From Paraburkholderia aromaticivorans (GTDB lineage Bacteria > Pseudomonadota > Gammaproteobacteria > Burkholderiales > Burkholderiaceae): DNA of 64,000 nucleotides. The stretch lies in NCBI RefSeq assembly GCF_012689525.1, contig NZ_CP051514.1, positions 2,422,080 through 2,486,079 of the forward strand, read 5' to 3'. The position numbers and the translations under genes are program-made. Within the stretch, counting starts at the first letter, position 1. Each line of letters begins with the position of its first letter. Below are positions 34,415 through 43,070 of this stretch, piece after piece. The notes beneath the pieces were generated by a model that saw only the letters and a list, made by a program, of their open reading frames with translations, ran no database searches and was not told the origin of the DNA.

Positions 34415-34536
34415 GTTAAAAATTCATTGAATGATGCCGATCACGTACTAAAGTGTTCTGTGTAGCACTTGATACGGTTCTGTCGCAGTAAGCCGATCTG
34501 CTATGGTGGTCGGTCCCGAGACGAACGAAGTAACGA

Positions 34537-36193
34537 ATGATCACGACCCCGAACGCCGCTGTGAGCAAGGCCCTCAAACGGCTGCACTACCCGCTGGACG
34601 TGATGTTGACATGCGTACGTTGGTACGTCGCCTACCCATTGAGCCTACGTCATCTTGAAGAAATGATGTCCGAGCGGGCAGTGTCGGTCGACCATTCGAC
34701 GGTGCACCGCTGGGCAATCAGGCTTCTGCCTGTGCTCGGCAAGGCGTTTGGACCGCGAAAGCAGAGGGTCGGCAGAAGTTGGCGAATGGACGAGACCTAT
34801 AGTACGCCCAGCCAACATAACCCGCCCGCATGGGGGTGAAGTTGCTTGAGCATGTTTGGAATGCAAGACCCGGTGGAGTTGATGTTGCGGTACCGGGGCA
34901 TGCCCTTTCTCTGCTGCGAGAGGAAGTGAGCCGAAGCGGCGGTGACTTGCCGACACTGGCAACGTGACGAAGTCCGTGGGAAACGCAGCTTGAGGCGAAG
35001 CGGTTACGCCAAGATGAGCTTCCAGGCTGAGCATGGGACGGTTGAGGGACACGAACCTGTTTGAACGCATCTGAGGGTTGAATCGTCACCCCTGCCTACA
35101 CCGCTTAACAGGCAGGACGCGGATCGGCGTCGGTTATATGTAGGGACCGACGCCGCGAATACTGGCCGGAGATGTAAGCCGACCAGCAGGGCATCACGGA
35201 GAGCGCTCAGCTAGACCGTGATATCTGCGACGACTTGCGGAAAGCAAGGATACCAGTCGCAGCCGGTAGATCGGGTGGTAGAGCTGATCAATCCGGTGTT
35301 ACGCGGTTGGGTGAATTACTTCGCTGTTGGACATTCCAGCGAGTGCTTCAGCTTCATCAAAGACTGGGTAGAAAAGAAGATCAGGCGCCATATGGGGCGT
35401 TCCCGGAATCGGCGGGGCTTCGGCTGGAAGCGGTGGAGTAGGCGCTGGCTGTATGAGGAACTGAAGCTGTTCGATGGCTATCGTGTTCGTCGTGCTGCCG
35501 CACCGAAAGCGCGCCCAGCCTGATAGGTCGCATAAATCTTGGCATGAAGCACACAGGAGAGCGTAGTGCCGGAAATCGGCCCGCTGCGTTCGACGTGGCG
35601 GGAGCTGGAAACGTGACTACGGTTGCCGGATTGCGGCCATCGCGAAAGCGGTGGAATCACCACCGGCGCCTACCGGTGCGCGCGCCAGTTCTCGACCCTA
35701 CCGGGGAGGAGAGGCGGGGAAATAGTTCGACTACGCCCTGTCTCTTACTCCACTCAAGGTCAAGGGCGAATGGAAATACTTGTATCGGGCCGTCGATAAG
35801 GCCGGCGACACGGTTGACTTCCTGTTCCGCGCCAAGCGGGACAAGGCCGCCGCCCGGCGCTATTTCGGAAGGGTGATCGCTGGAAACGGCGTACCGGAGA
35901 CGGTGACGATCGACAAGAGCGGGGCGAATCTTGCAGGGCTAAATGCGATCAATGCTGATCGCGAAGTGCCGATCAAAATTCGACAATCGAAGTATCTGAA
36001 CAACGTGGTGGAGCAGGACCATCGAGCGATCAAACGCATCGTACGACCAATGCTAGGATTCCAGAGCTTTCGTTGTGCCCGCATCATTTTAGGCGGTATC
36101 GAACTCATGCACATGATAGCAAAAGGGCAAATGAAGTGTGACAGTGGACGGCATCGTTCAGTCGCCGAGCAGTTCTACGATCTTGCCAAATAA
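34537..36193 (+). CDS. IS6-family transposase interrupted by a group II intron (exons 34537-34800 and 35753-36193)
   Basis: Exon 1 (88 codons) ends ...GRSWRMDETY; exon 2 begins LKVKGEWKYLYRAVDKAGDT and continues with TIDKSGAN and NVVEQDHRAIKRIVRPMLG. Joining the two restores a 234-residue DDE transposase in one frame, so splicing would regenerate a functional message. The uninterrupted relative at 31494 reads ETYIKV at the junction. Without splicing, a stop follows soon after the intron starts. Confidence 0.78.
34801..35752 (+). mobile_element. Internally deleted (ORF-less) group II intron
   Basis: Length 952 bp. Bases 34801-35252 are nearly identical to the first 452 bp of the complete intron at 45226, and 35253-35752 align without gaps to its last 500 bp. 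The 1,914 bp between are missing, with GATA at both deletion points. Only the last part of the maturase remains (PVDRVVELINPVLRGWVNYF onward). The domain V-like hairpin is kept, with compensatory changes. It would need maturase in trans, and the complete copy 10 kb away could supply it. Confidence 0.8.
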
Positions 36194-36249
36194 GCATTCC
36201 TCTTCGTTTCACCCCGACTTTTCCTGTTTTTCCTTACTGCGACAGAACC

Positions 36250-36945
36250 GTTGCTCGCGTATGGCCGGCCACGCCGTCACCAGATGCCGCGCAGTCTGAT
36301 CAACGTCTAGACCACCGACTCCCGGCGCACCCGTGTTGGCCCGCACCTCTTTGAACGCCTGCCACGGGTTCTCTCTAGTCAGCACCGCATCCAGCAGCGC
36401 CTACCCTGTGTGGTCCTCGTTTCACGCCGCGGGTCGCAGACTTCGTCACTCACGGCTTCACGCGCAGCTTCACCGCGCGCCGCTACCGCTCGGCCAGCTT
36501 GCGCGGGCATTTGACACCGGGCCTGTTGCGTCGGCATGTCGTTGAACACCTCTCTTCGTTTGGCCCTTCGTTCGCGGTTTCAGCCTCACCGGCTGCCCCG
36601 CTCACTACTATGGCCGCTGCTGACTCCTCGTTCCGGCTCGACGCCGTTGCCCTTTCAGGCGCAAGCCGAGTATCCCAGGTAAGAACGCTCTCCTTCATCG
36701 CACAACCGCCTCATCTACGCCACTTTGCCTTGGTCACAAGAGTTTTGTGGTGTTTTGCCTGCTTGCGCTGCTTGCCCTGTCTTGGCAGCGCCTTCTCTGC
36801 GGTTCTTGTTCATTGGCTCGCGATTTACGCTCTGCGCTTCCTTCCCACACTCGGTCGCCCTCATGCATTTGCGCTTCACTTCATTCGCTATGACCAGCTT
36901 ATGGCGGGACTTGCACCCGCAGGAGTGCGCCCATTCTGGGCGCAC
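36250..36945 (-). mobile_element. Group II intron 5' fragment (probably class IIC), truncated by IS6
   Basis: On the minus strand the 5' end at 36945 reads GTGCGCCCAGAATGGGCGCA, like class IIC introns. The fragment runs to the IS6 end at 36249, where the N-terminal part of a reverse transcriptase is visible but frame-damaged (NPWQAFKEVRANTGAPGVGG, then DQTARHLVTAWPAIREQ). The intron begins just after the T run of a porin terminator, the normal class IIC setting. Catalytic domains V-VI are lost. Confidence 0.65.
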
Positions 36946-36998
36946 AAAAGAAAAAGCACCTATCTTGAACTGACCCCGCAAAGTTGGACAGTTTTCGG

Positions 36999-37835
36999 CT
37001 AGGGCCGGCAGGCCTGGGTCCTGTACATCACAGGACTCAGGCCGTTCAGTTTCAACGTGATGCGTTTGTGGTTGTAGTAACGGATGTACTGTCTGATACC
37101 CGCCTTTAACGCCTCAATACTCTCGAACCTGTTCAGAAGAAAGAACTCGGATTTGAGCGTGCCGAAGAAGCTTTCCATTGCCGCATTGTCGTAGCAGTTT
37201 GCCCTGCGCGACATACTCTGCGTCAGGCCGTGTTGATCCAGCAGCCTTCGATAAGCGCGCATCTGGTACTGCCAGCCCTGATCCGAATGCAGCAATGGCC
37301 TGTCCTCGTCTCCCAGTTTCGCCAGTGCTTTCCTGAGCATGCCGTTCACCATTTCAAAGACCGGACGCGTGTTCATCTGGTAAGCCACGATTTCGTTGTT
37401 ATACAGATCCATGATCGGCGAGAGATACAGTTTCTGTCCGAGCACGTTGAACTCCGTCACGTCCGTCACCCATTTCTGATTGGGCTGCGACGCGCTGAAC
37501 TCGCGGTTCAGCAGATTCGGTGCGATACGCCCGACTTCGCCGCGCCATGAGCGGTATTTCTTCGCGCGCACCAGCGATTTCAGGTTCAGTTTTCCCATCA
37601 GACATTGCACTGTCTTGTGGTTGACCAGCTGACCCGCCTTCCGGATCTCAAGGGTGATGCGCCGGTAGCCATAACGGCCCTTGTGGCGCTCATACACCGT
37701 CTTGATCCTGGCTTTGAGGTCCTTGTGCCGGTCGACGCCGTCCATCACCTTCAACTGATAGTAGAACGTGCTGCGCGCCAGACCCGCAGCCTTGAGCAAG
37801 GCCAGCGTCGCATGGTGCTGCCGCAGTTCCTGCAC
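36999..37835 (-). CDS. IS3-family transposase OrfB (catalytic part)
   Basis: 278 residues with the DDE integrase domain: VTDVTEFNVLGQKLYLSPIM (first Asp), LLHSDQGWQYQ (second Asp) and ANCYDNAAMESFFGTLKSEF (Glu). HTH_21-like text YGYRRITLEIRKAGQLVNHK precedes it. It starts at or before 37835 and overlaps orfA; an A-rich stretch at the overlap (AAAAGAAAAAG) is the likely -1 frameshift site that yields the OrfAB fusion. Confidence 0.9.
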   Translation of the reverse strand: MQELRQHHATLALLKAAGLARSTFYYQLKVMDGVDRHKDLKARIKTVYERHKGRYGYRRITLEIRKAGQLVNHKTVQCLMGKLNLKSLVRAKKYRSWRGEVGRIAPNLLNREFSASQPNQKWVTDVTEFNVLGQKLYLSPIMDLYNNEIVAYQMNTRPVFEMVNGMLRKALAKLGDEDRPLLHSDQGWQYQMRAYRRLLDQHGLTQSMSRRANCYDNAAMESFFGTLKSEFFLLNRFESIEALKAGIRQYIRYYNHKRITLKLNGLSPVMYRTQACRP

Positions 37836-38362
37836 TATTTGCGCTTTTTCTTTTGCGCGCCCTGCTTCTTCGCCTGAAGCAGGGCATCGAGCTTTTTTAG
37901 GTACGCCACCTCCGCGCGCAGGTACTCGTTTTCCTTGAGCAACTGCTCACGTGTGCGCTCATCCGGCGCACTCTCTCCGGTCGGCTGTTCGGGTGTCGGG
38001 TGGGTCATTGTTTTGGGGCGCCCTCGTGGGCGGGGCGCCAGAGCATCCATACCGCCCTCATGATACCGGCGTTCCCATTTCCCTACACAACTGGGGTTGC
38101 GAATGTCGAACACCACAGCCACTTGCCGACACGACAGATCCTTGCGCCACATATGAGTGAGGACCGACATCCTGAACTGCGCGTCGTAGTGACTGAATTT
38201 CTTGCGTAATCCATCACGGCCATGCTGCTCGTAAGTCGCCACCCAGTGCCGCAAAACAGAGGGACCCACACCGTACCGCTGTGCAATTACACCTGCACCG
38301 GCGACGCCAGCCAGGTATTGCTTAACCAGCTTCAGCTTTAACTGCTCACTGTACTTCGCCAT
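37835..38362 (-). CDS. IS3-family transposase OrfA (DNA-binding part)
   Basis: 175 residues starting MAKYSEQLKLKLVKQYLAGV, with two helix-turn-helix modules (GVIAQRYGVGPSVLRHWVAT and CRQVAVVFDIRNPSCVGKWE) and a C-terminal leucine-zipper-like coil (LLKENEYLRAEVAYLKKLDA). The Lys-rich end overlaps orfB. Confidence 0.88.
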   Translation of the reverse strand: MAKYSEQLKLKLVKQYLAGVAGAGVIAQRYGVGPSVLRHWVATYEQHGRDGLRKKFSHYDAQFRMSVLTHMWRKDLSCRQVAVVFDIRNPSCVGKWERRYHEGGMDALAPRPRGRPKTMTHPTPEQPTGESAPDERTREQLLKENEYLRAEVAYLKKLDALLQAKKQGAQKKKRK

Positions 38363-38454
38363 GAAAAACACCCCAAAGGTTGGATTGGTGTCCAACTTTT
38401 GGGGTGCAGTTCATCTTGATAGGTGCTTTTTTGATACTTCGGACAGCTGCGCTA

Positions 38455-39549
38455 TTAGAAACGCGTTGCCATGCCCAAGCCGATTGCCGTCACGTTGGTG
38501 TGCAGGCCAGTCGGCGCACCCAGACCACCCGGGGGATAGACTGCTTGGTTGGCGATGCCGCTGTTCCACAGTTTCTTGTAGAAGCCGTAAAGCATTGTCG
38601 ATTTCGAGACGTAATACGTGTAGCCGATAGCCGCCGAGCGGATGATCCAGTTACCGTAGAAGTTGTTCGTGGTCAACTGCTTGCCATCAGGACCGATATT
38701 CTGATCGCTCAGGCCACCATACGAGACGCGGATCGTGCCAGCGGGGCCGGTCGGCACCGTGAAACCGAATTGCCAACCCTTGTCCATTCGGCCCGGATCG
38801 TTCGTACGGATCTGACCCGTAGCGTACAGTTCCATAAAGTTCAGGTTGTAACGGATGCCGAGCACGTTTTCGTACGTGTTACGAGCAACGGCAGCAGATG
38901 GTTGCAAGCTGTGGCCGAAACCGTATTCAGTCAGCAGCGGACCGTTCTGATAACGGACGGTGACCAACTGGAAATGCTGCGCAGTTTGCAGGCCTTGGTT
39001 GTCCCCCCACGAATACGTGGCGGTGCCGCTCAAACCGTGGAACTGAGGCGACGAGTATTGAATTGTGTTGTCCGAGCGTGCCGGGTCTTGCAGCATGTTG
39101 TATAGCCACGGACGGGGGTTTTCACCGCCCACCGAACCCAGCGGCGATCCCGGTGCGAGCAGCATCGGATCGAACGTGCCGCCCCAGTCATAACCCATCG
39201 TCTGCAGACGGCCGGCGATCAGTTGACCGTATTGCTTGCTGTCGAGGCCGACATAGGCGCGGCGACCGAACAGACGGCCGCCCTGGCCGGACGTGCCGTT
39301 GTTGATGTTGAAGCCGCTTTCGAGGGTGAAAATTGCGGAAAGACCGCCACCGAGGTCTTCATTGCCGCGCAAGCCCCAGCGTGAACCACCGCCACCGCCG
39401 CTGTTCAGGCTGACGACGTGCTGACCGGTCGAGTTAGCGAAGTAGCCGACAAACGTATCGGCAACGCCATACAGGGTCACGCTGTTCTGCGCGTGAGCCG
39501 CAGGCGCGAATGCTACGGCAATAGCGCAGCTGACAAGAAGTTTACGCAA
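38455..39549 (-). CDS. Gram-negative porin (OmpC-like), intact
   Basis: 364 residues. Signal peptide MRKLLVSCAIAVAFAPAAHA, mature start QNSVTLYGVADTFVGYF. Conserved blocks SRWGLRGNEDLGGGLSAIFT and RRAYVGLDSKQYGQLIAGR, a constriction-loop region around 120-140, and a terminal Phe (ATRF). It forms a 16-strand outer-membrane pore for small anions such as aromatic acids. It is the only intact porin of three in the window (others at 10222 and 51018). Its terminator was split by IS3. Confidence 0.9.
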   Translation of the reverse strand: MRKLLVSCAIAVAFAPAAHAQNSVTLYGVADTFVGYFANSTGQHVVSLNSGGGGGSRWGLRGNEDLGGGLSAIFTLESGFNINNGTSGQGGRLFGRRAYVGLDSKQYGQLIAGRLQTMGYDWGGTFDPMLLAPGSPLGSVGGENPRPWLYNMLQDPARSDNTIQYSSPQFHGLSGTATYSWGDNQGLQTAQHFQLVTVRYQNGPLLTEYGFGHSLQPSAAVARNTYENVLGIRYNLNFMELYATGQIRTNDPGRMDKGWQFGFTVPTGPAGTIRVSYGGLSDQNIGPDGKQLTTNNFYGNWIIRSAAIGYTYYVSKSTMLYGFYKKLWNSGIANQAVYPPGGLGAPTGLHTNVTAIGLGMATRF

Positions 39550-39773
39550 TTCAAGTATCTCCTACGTATTGGATTTATTTTCGCAAAGTACGGACCACCC
39601 TGCAACAGGAGAGCAGTCCGGGCACGACGTTACGAATGCATAATAATATTCTTTTATGCCTACCGAATGACAGGTATTTCACAACTGTTGTGCACACGGG
39701 TATTCCCTAGATGCTGTATCAGGGCTATTTATGCATCTAGTTAACGTAGGATTCCGAAGTAAATCCAGAAAAA

Positions 39774-39804
39774 GGCGGGAGTGTGGCGATCCACACTCCC
39801 CGCC
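39774..39804 (-). terminator. Terminator of the TauD/TfdA remnant (minus strand)
   Basis: GGCGGGAGTGTGG and CCACACTCCCCGCC pair with one bulge around CGAT; on the minus strand TTTTT follows. The similar hairpin at 50604 follows the other TauD/TfdA remnant. Confidence 0.7.
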
Positions 39805-39814
39805 TCCAATTTCT

Positions 39815-40010
39815 TACAAGGTCAATCTACCAGAGGGTCGTACTCGCAATACTTGCGCAGCCCGCATTCACTGCCGATGCCAGCACAGAGTTGGCCAGCC
39901 CCGCCTCCCATACGTCGGCTTCAGGCTCACGTCAGTTCACGGGAATTCAGCATCGAGAGTCAGAGGCGGAACAGCCCCGGTCGCACGAGATGAGCCGGCA
40001 TGAATTCGAA
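39815..40010 (-). pseudogene. TauD/TfdA-family dioxygenase, C-terminal remnant A
   Basis: On the minus strand, scattered frames match the C-terminus of the TauD/TfdA fragment at 50641: RLFRL, LNSREL, LKPTYG and GIGSECGLRKYCEY in broken frames, each interrupted by stops or shifts. The remainder of the gene, including the iron-binding HxD, is absent. It is followed by a matching terminator. Confidence 0.6.
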
Positions 40011-40070
40011 TGGGGGTTTTCCCGGCGTTTACATGATTCGCCAGCGTGCTATACCATTCGGTAGGCTAAA

Positions 40071-40080
40071 TTGCATACAA
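40071..40080. promoter_or_regulatory. Candidate operator TTGCATACAA
   Basis: Near-palindromic site (one mismatch to TTGTATACAA) in the common context GTAGGCTAAATTGCATACAAA; a closely similar stretch (GTAGGCTAAAATGAATACAAA) lies at 53956, upstream of the decayed duplicate of this gene block. It probably controls the genes from 40131. Confidence 0.45.
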
Positions 40081-40130
40081 AAATGCGAGCTACGTGTCCC
40101 TCTTTTCATAAATGCTCCCAAGGAGGCAGG

Positions 40131-40655
40131 ATGTCGGTTAACCAAGAGGATCTCTCCTCGAATAGCAGTGCTACGCGTGCAGATGCGTGGCTCGACAGTG
40201 TGCAGGGACGGGTCGCCACCGCGCTTCTGGGCGTCTTGTTCATTCTCCAGATCGCTCACGGACTCCACTCAGACCCGCGTTGGCACTGGCACGCTGGCAC
40301 GGGTAAGCTCCCGCATGAAATTGTTACGGAGTTCTTGGACGAAGCTTATGCAAAGGGTAAGGGCGTCGATGCATACAAGACATACTTTGCAGAGAAGGCT
40401 GTTGATAGCGCGCCGAACACAATCGATCACCAAGACGGCGAACCGATCCCGCATACGGTGAAGAAACTGATCGTCGAAGGTAACGACGTCGCGGTCTTCC
40501 AAACGATCGGAGCCGCGCGCGGTCAGCCTGCGCAAGACGTCGTCGATGTCTACGAAATCAGCGGGTCGGGTTGGATCATCCGCCACGATCGCGTTGAACA
40601 GACGAGCGTCGCTACGCCGGCAAAGGCGGAAGCACCGGCCAAATCTGCGGAATAA
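40131..40655 (+). CDS. Membrane-anchored SnoaL-like (NTF2-fold) protein
   Basis: 174 residues. One N-terminal membrane helix (VATALLGVLFILQIAHGL), then a SnoaL-like domain: VTEFLDEAYAKGKGVDAYKT, EGNDVAVFQTIGAARGQPAQ, then DVVDVYEISGSGWIIRHDRV, where the VD-Y/F-x(7-10)-W/H-D pattern is typical. The Ala/Lys-rich tail is unstructured. SnoaL-like domains include cyclases, isomerases and dehydratases. ATG 40131 is preceded by AAGGAGG. It heads an apparent operon with DoxX-like and TRAP genes. Confidence 0.72.
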   Translation: MSVNQEDLSSNSSATRADAWLDSVQGRVATALLGVLFILQIAHGLHSDPRWHWHAGTGKLPHEIVTEFLDEAYAKGKGVDAYKTYFAEKAVDSAPNTIDHQDGEPIPHTVKKLIVEGNDVAVFQTIGAARGQPAQDVVDVYEISGSGWIIRHDRVEQTSVATPAKAEAPAKSAE

Positions 40656-40674
40656 CCAATAAAGAGTGTAGATT

Positions 40675-41184
40675 ATGTATAACGATCAGAAAACGATGCC
40701 GCAACTCGTTGGCAAAGTCATTCTCCTATTCTGTCGCCTGTATCTCGGTGGCTGGATGTGCGTCAGCGGCACAAGCTATTGGCTCGCGGCGACGGGCCAT
40801 GCGCCGATCTTCCCGCAACCGTTCGGCACGTTGCACGCATCGAACGAACTGCTGGTCACGATGGTTCACACGCACTTCTTCCATATTGTGAAGACTTGCG
40901 AAATCGTGGGCGGTATTTGCCTGATTACCGGCTGCTTTGTGCCCGTGGGCTTGCTGATGCTGCTGCCGGTGTCGTTCGTGGTCTGGTACAACGCGATCGT
41001 GTTGAACCAACGCTTCGACAAGATGTTCACGCCTTACATGGGCGTCGGATGTCTGTACATGAATCTGATTTTGATGGTGTGGTACATGAAGTACTACTTT
41101 CCGATGATGACGTTCAAACCGACGATCGGCCGTATCGCCGACTGGAGGAGGTTGCCGAACATCTTCAAGCAGGACGTCGCGTAA
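40675..41184 (+). CDS. DoxX-like integral membrane protein, divergent
   Basis: 169 residues, four probable membrane helices (VILLFCRLYLGGWMCVSGTS, GGICLITGCFVPVGLLMLLP, SFVVWYNAIVL, MNLILMVWYMKYYF). The arrangement resembles the other DoxX-like proteins but lacks their SPWKY and PRQLFSG blocks and has no small partner directly after it. The start at 40675 follows the SnoaL-like stop by 19 bp. Confidence 0.7.
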   Translation: MYNDQKTMPQLVGKVILLFCRLYLGGWMCVSGTSYWLAATGHAPIFPQPFGTLHASNELLVTMVHTHFFHIVKTCEIVGGICLITGCFVPVGLLMLLPVSFVVWYNAIVLNQRFDKMFTPYMGVGCLYMNLILMVWYMKYYFPMMTFKPTIGRIADWRRLPNIFKQDVA

Positions 41185-41289
41185 GTCCGGATATCGGATA
41201 TACGAATTCGCAACTGATGTACGCGAGTGAGGGTTGGCTACGTTGCATAGGTGACGTAGCCCTTTTTATCTGCGTCAAAGGAAAGCGCA

Positions 41290-41760
41290 ATGAGGATGGC
41301 ACATGAATCACCGTGGAAATACCTAGTCATGTGGGCGAGGTTGTACTTCGCATTCCACTATCTTGAGTCAGGCCTTTACTACGTAATTTTTCGATACGTG
41401 CCGGATTTCAGCCACGCGGGGAAAGTTGGCACTTATATCGGTGCGATGGCAGACGTGGGCTTCTATCAAATGGTCAAGTATCTTGAGACTATACTCGGTA
41501 CGTTGCTGCTACTCGATATCGCGGTGCCGCTGGCGCTGATCGTCATGGCTGGTATCAGTGCAACGATCGTCTTTCTGAATCTTTTCGTCTCGCCTGATCC
41601 GCGTGAATTGTTCACCGGCCTTCAAGAGTTGCTTCTGAACGGCGCGCTCTTGCTGGCGTACGGCGGATACTACGCGAATTTTTGCCGTATAAAAGCGAAG
41701 CCGTTTTGGTTTTGGGATGGGATGAAACGCGAAGGTCTTGAGCCGAGGAGTGAGTCATGA
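41290..41760 (+). CDS. DoxX-like integral membrane protein, module copy 3
   Basis: 156 residues with the module blocks ESPWKYLVMWARLYFAFHYL, SPDPRELFTGLQELLLNGAL and a WFWDGMKREGL tail, paralogous to the proteins at 29880 and 30701. Its stop overlaps the start of the small partner (ATGA), the tightest coupling among the three pairs. Confidence 0.78.
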   Translation: MRMAHESPWKYLVMWARLYFAFHYLESGLYYVIFRYVPDFSHAGKVGTYIGAMADVGFYQMVKYLETILGTLLLLDIAVPLALIVMAGISATIVFLNLFVSPDPRELFTGLQELLLNGALLLAYGGYYANFCRIKAKPFWFWDGMKREGLEPRSES

Positions 41761-41933
41761 AAAAGGATTTCATTGTGGTTTTTGCAGTCGTAGTGGCGGT
41801 CACGCTGATCGTGATTTCTACTTCGACGATTTTCTTCGTGCGCCACCTGCGTCTTTATGATTATGGTCCGCCCCTAGGCGCCGGGATCATTACTTTGGCG
41901 ATGATGATCCGGGCGGCGTTGTCTGAAGGATAA
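41757..41933 (+). CDS. Small two-helix membrane protein, module copy 3
   Basis: 58 residues: MKKDFIVVFAVVVAVTLIVI, STSTIFFVRHLRLYDYGPPL, then a second helix ending MIRAALSEG. It shares with the proteins at 30405 and 31231 the MKK start, helix, LRxxDYG-type connector and second helix. It begins within the stop codon of the DoxX-like gene. A decayed copy of its 3' half lies at 54191. Confidence 0.72.
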   Translation: MKKDFIVVFAVVVAVTLIVISTSTIFFVRHLRLYDYGPPLGAGIITLAMMIRAALSEG

Positions 41934-42000
41934 TTGGATTGATACGCCGTCCGCAGCGCATCTGTACGCTCATTTCACCGCCTTGAGGGATGCTGGAAAC

Positions 42001-43062
42001 ATGATGAAGCGATGTGCACGTTTCAAATCAGGCTGGTCACTAAACAAAATTTGCCATGACGTTATCGGAGCGCTGTTCGGAACGCTTCTGATTGCGCAGC
42101 CGATATGGGCGCATGCTCAACCGGTCCAAACGCTCACGATCATGGAATATCGGTCGCACCTGAACTCGGATCAACCGACAGTGCGCGGCATGATCAAGTT
42201 CGCGGAACTCGTGAACGAAGAATCCAACGGACACTTGGCAGTGACAGTGAGTAGGGCGACGGTTCCGGGGTCGCCCGAAGATCAGATCAAGACGTTGCAA
42301 AACGGCGGTCATGGTGCCCCCGATATGATGCTGCTGGTCACACCGGCACTGCGTCATGTCGAACCCGAATTCGAAATCATGGACCTTCCGTTCGTGGTCC
42401 ACAGCGATCGCCAAGCGCATGAACTTCTGGACGGTCCCTTCGGGCAGAAATTGATGTCGGGTCTCCAGGGCCATGGACTGGTAGGTCTCTCATGGTGGGA
42501 AAATGGATTCCGCCAGATCACGACGTCCGGGCGGTCATTCAAACACGCTAATGATCTGACGGACCGTCCAGTTCGTGTAATTCCCGAACCGGCATTCGTC
42601 GAGACGTTTAAGGCTTTGGGTGCCAAGGTCATCGGTCTTCCGTATCCCGAGCTATATAAGGCTCTCAAGTCAGGACAAGTGGAGGCTCAAGACAACTTTT
42701 ACTCACAAATCTTGGTCGGCCACCTGTATGATGTTCAATCAGCCGTGACGGTCACGAATCATTCCTATAGTGCGATTGCAGTCGTTGTCAATTCCTCAGT
42801 ATGGCAGGGGTTGTCGGTTCGGGACCGAAATGTTTTACGACACGCGGCTGTAGAAGCAGGACGCTATGAACGCGATCTGATTCGAGAACAGGCGAAGACG
42901 GACAGTGCCACACTTGCACATCAAGGGATGATTGTTTATAGCCTCTCGCCAGAAGAGACTGCGAAGATGGAAGCGATGACAGAGCCTGTCAGGCAGCAAT
43001 TCTTCCGCAACTACGATCCAAAAATTCTTGATATCTACCGGCGTCAGGTAGCAAAGCGCTAG
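42001..43062 (+). CDS. dctP: TRAP-type C4-dicarboxylate/organic-acid binding protein (DctP family)
   Basis: 353 residues after ATG 42001. A long N-terminal segment with a signal helix (VIGALFGTLLIAQPIWAHAQ) precedes mature PVQTLTIMEYRSHLNSDQPT. DctP features follow: LLVTPALRHVEPEFEIMDLP, WWENGFRQITTSGR (the conserved region with the carboxylate-binding Arg nearby), then PVRVIPEPAFVETFKALGAK and a C-terminal helix. No TRAP permease (DctQ/DctM) is in the window. An N-terminal duplicate lies at 54333. It probably delivers a carboxylated aromatic to an unlinked permease. Confidence 0.83.
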   Translation: MMKRCARFKSGWSLNKICHDVIGALFGTLLIAQPIWAHAQPVQTLTIMEYRSHLNSDQPTVRGMIKFAELVNEESNGHLAVTVSRATVPGSPEDQIKTLQNGGHGAPDMMLLVTPALRHVEPEFEIMDLPFVVHSDRQAHELLDGPFGQKLMSGLQGHGLVGLSWWENGFRQITTSGRSFKHANDLTDRPVRVIPEPAFVETFKALGAKVIGLPYPELYKALKSGQVEAQDNFYSQILVGHLYDVQSAVTVTNHSYSAIAVVVNSSVWQGLSVRDRNVLRHAAVEAGRYERDLIREQAKTDSATLAHQGMIVYSLSPEETAKMEAMTEPVRQQFFRNYDPKILDIYRRQVAKR

Positions 43063-43070
43063 ATAATTCG

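Larger units (their letters stand above)
34476..36249 (+). mobile_element. IS6-family insertion sequence, copy 2, carrying a group II intron
   Basis: The left end GGTTCTGTCGCAGTAAG at 34476 and the right end GGTTCTGTCGCAGTAAG (minus strand, ending 36249) are perfect repeats. Subtracting the 952-bp intron leaves 822 bp, a normal IS6 length. No 8-bp target duplication is seen. Its right end interrupts a group II intron fragment that reads on the minus strand. Confidence 0.82.
36966..38413 (-). mobile_element. IS3-family (IS150-like) insertion sequence
   Basis: The ends TGAACTGACCCCGCAAAG at 36966 and TGAACTGCACCCCAAAAG (minus strand, ending 38413) are inverted repeats, and TCT flanks both sides (36963-36965, 38414-38416) as a 3-bp target duplication. 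It contains the two overlapping frames orfA and orfB. The insertion point is the loop of a transcription terminator. Confidence 0.88.
36951..38432. terminator. Porin terminator split by IS3
   Basis: AAAAAGCACCTATC at 36951-36964 and GATAGGTGCTTTTT at 38418-38431 are exact inverted repeats separated by the IS3-family element. Removing the element and one copy of the TCT duplication restores a 14-bp stem with a 2-base loop and T runs on both strands, the natural terminator for the porin read leftward from 39549. Confidence 0.75.
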
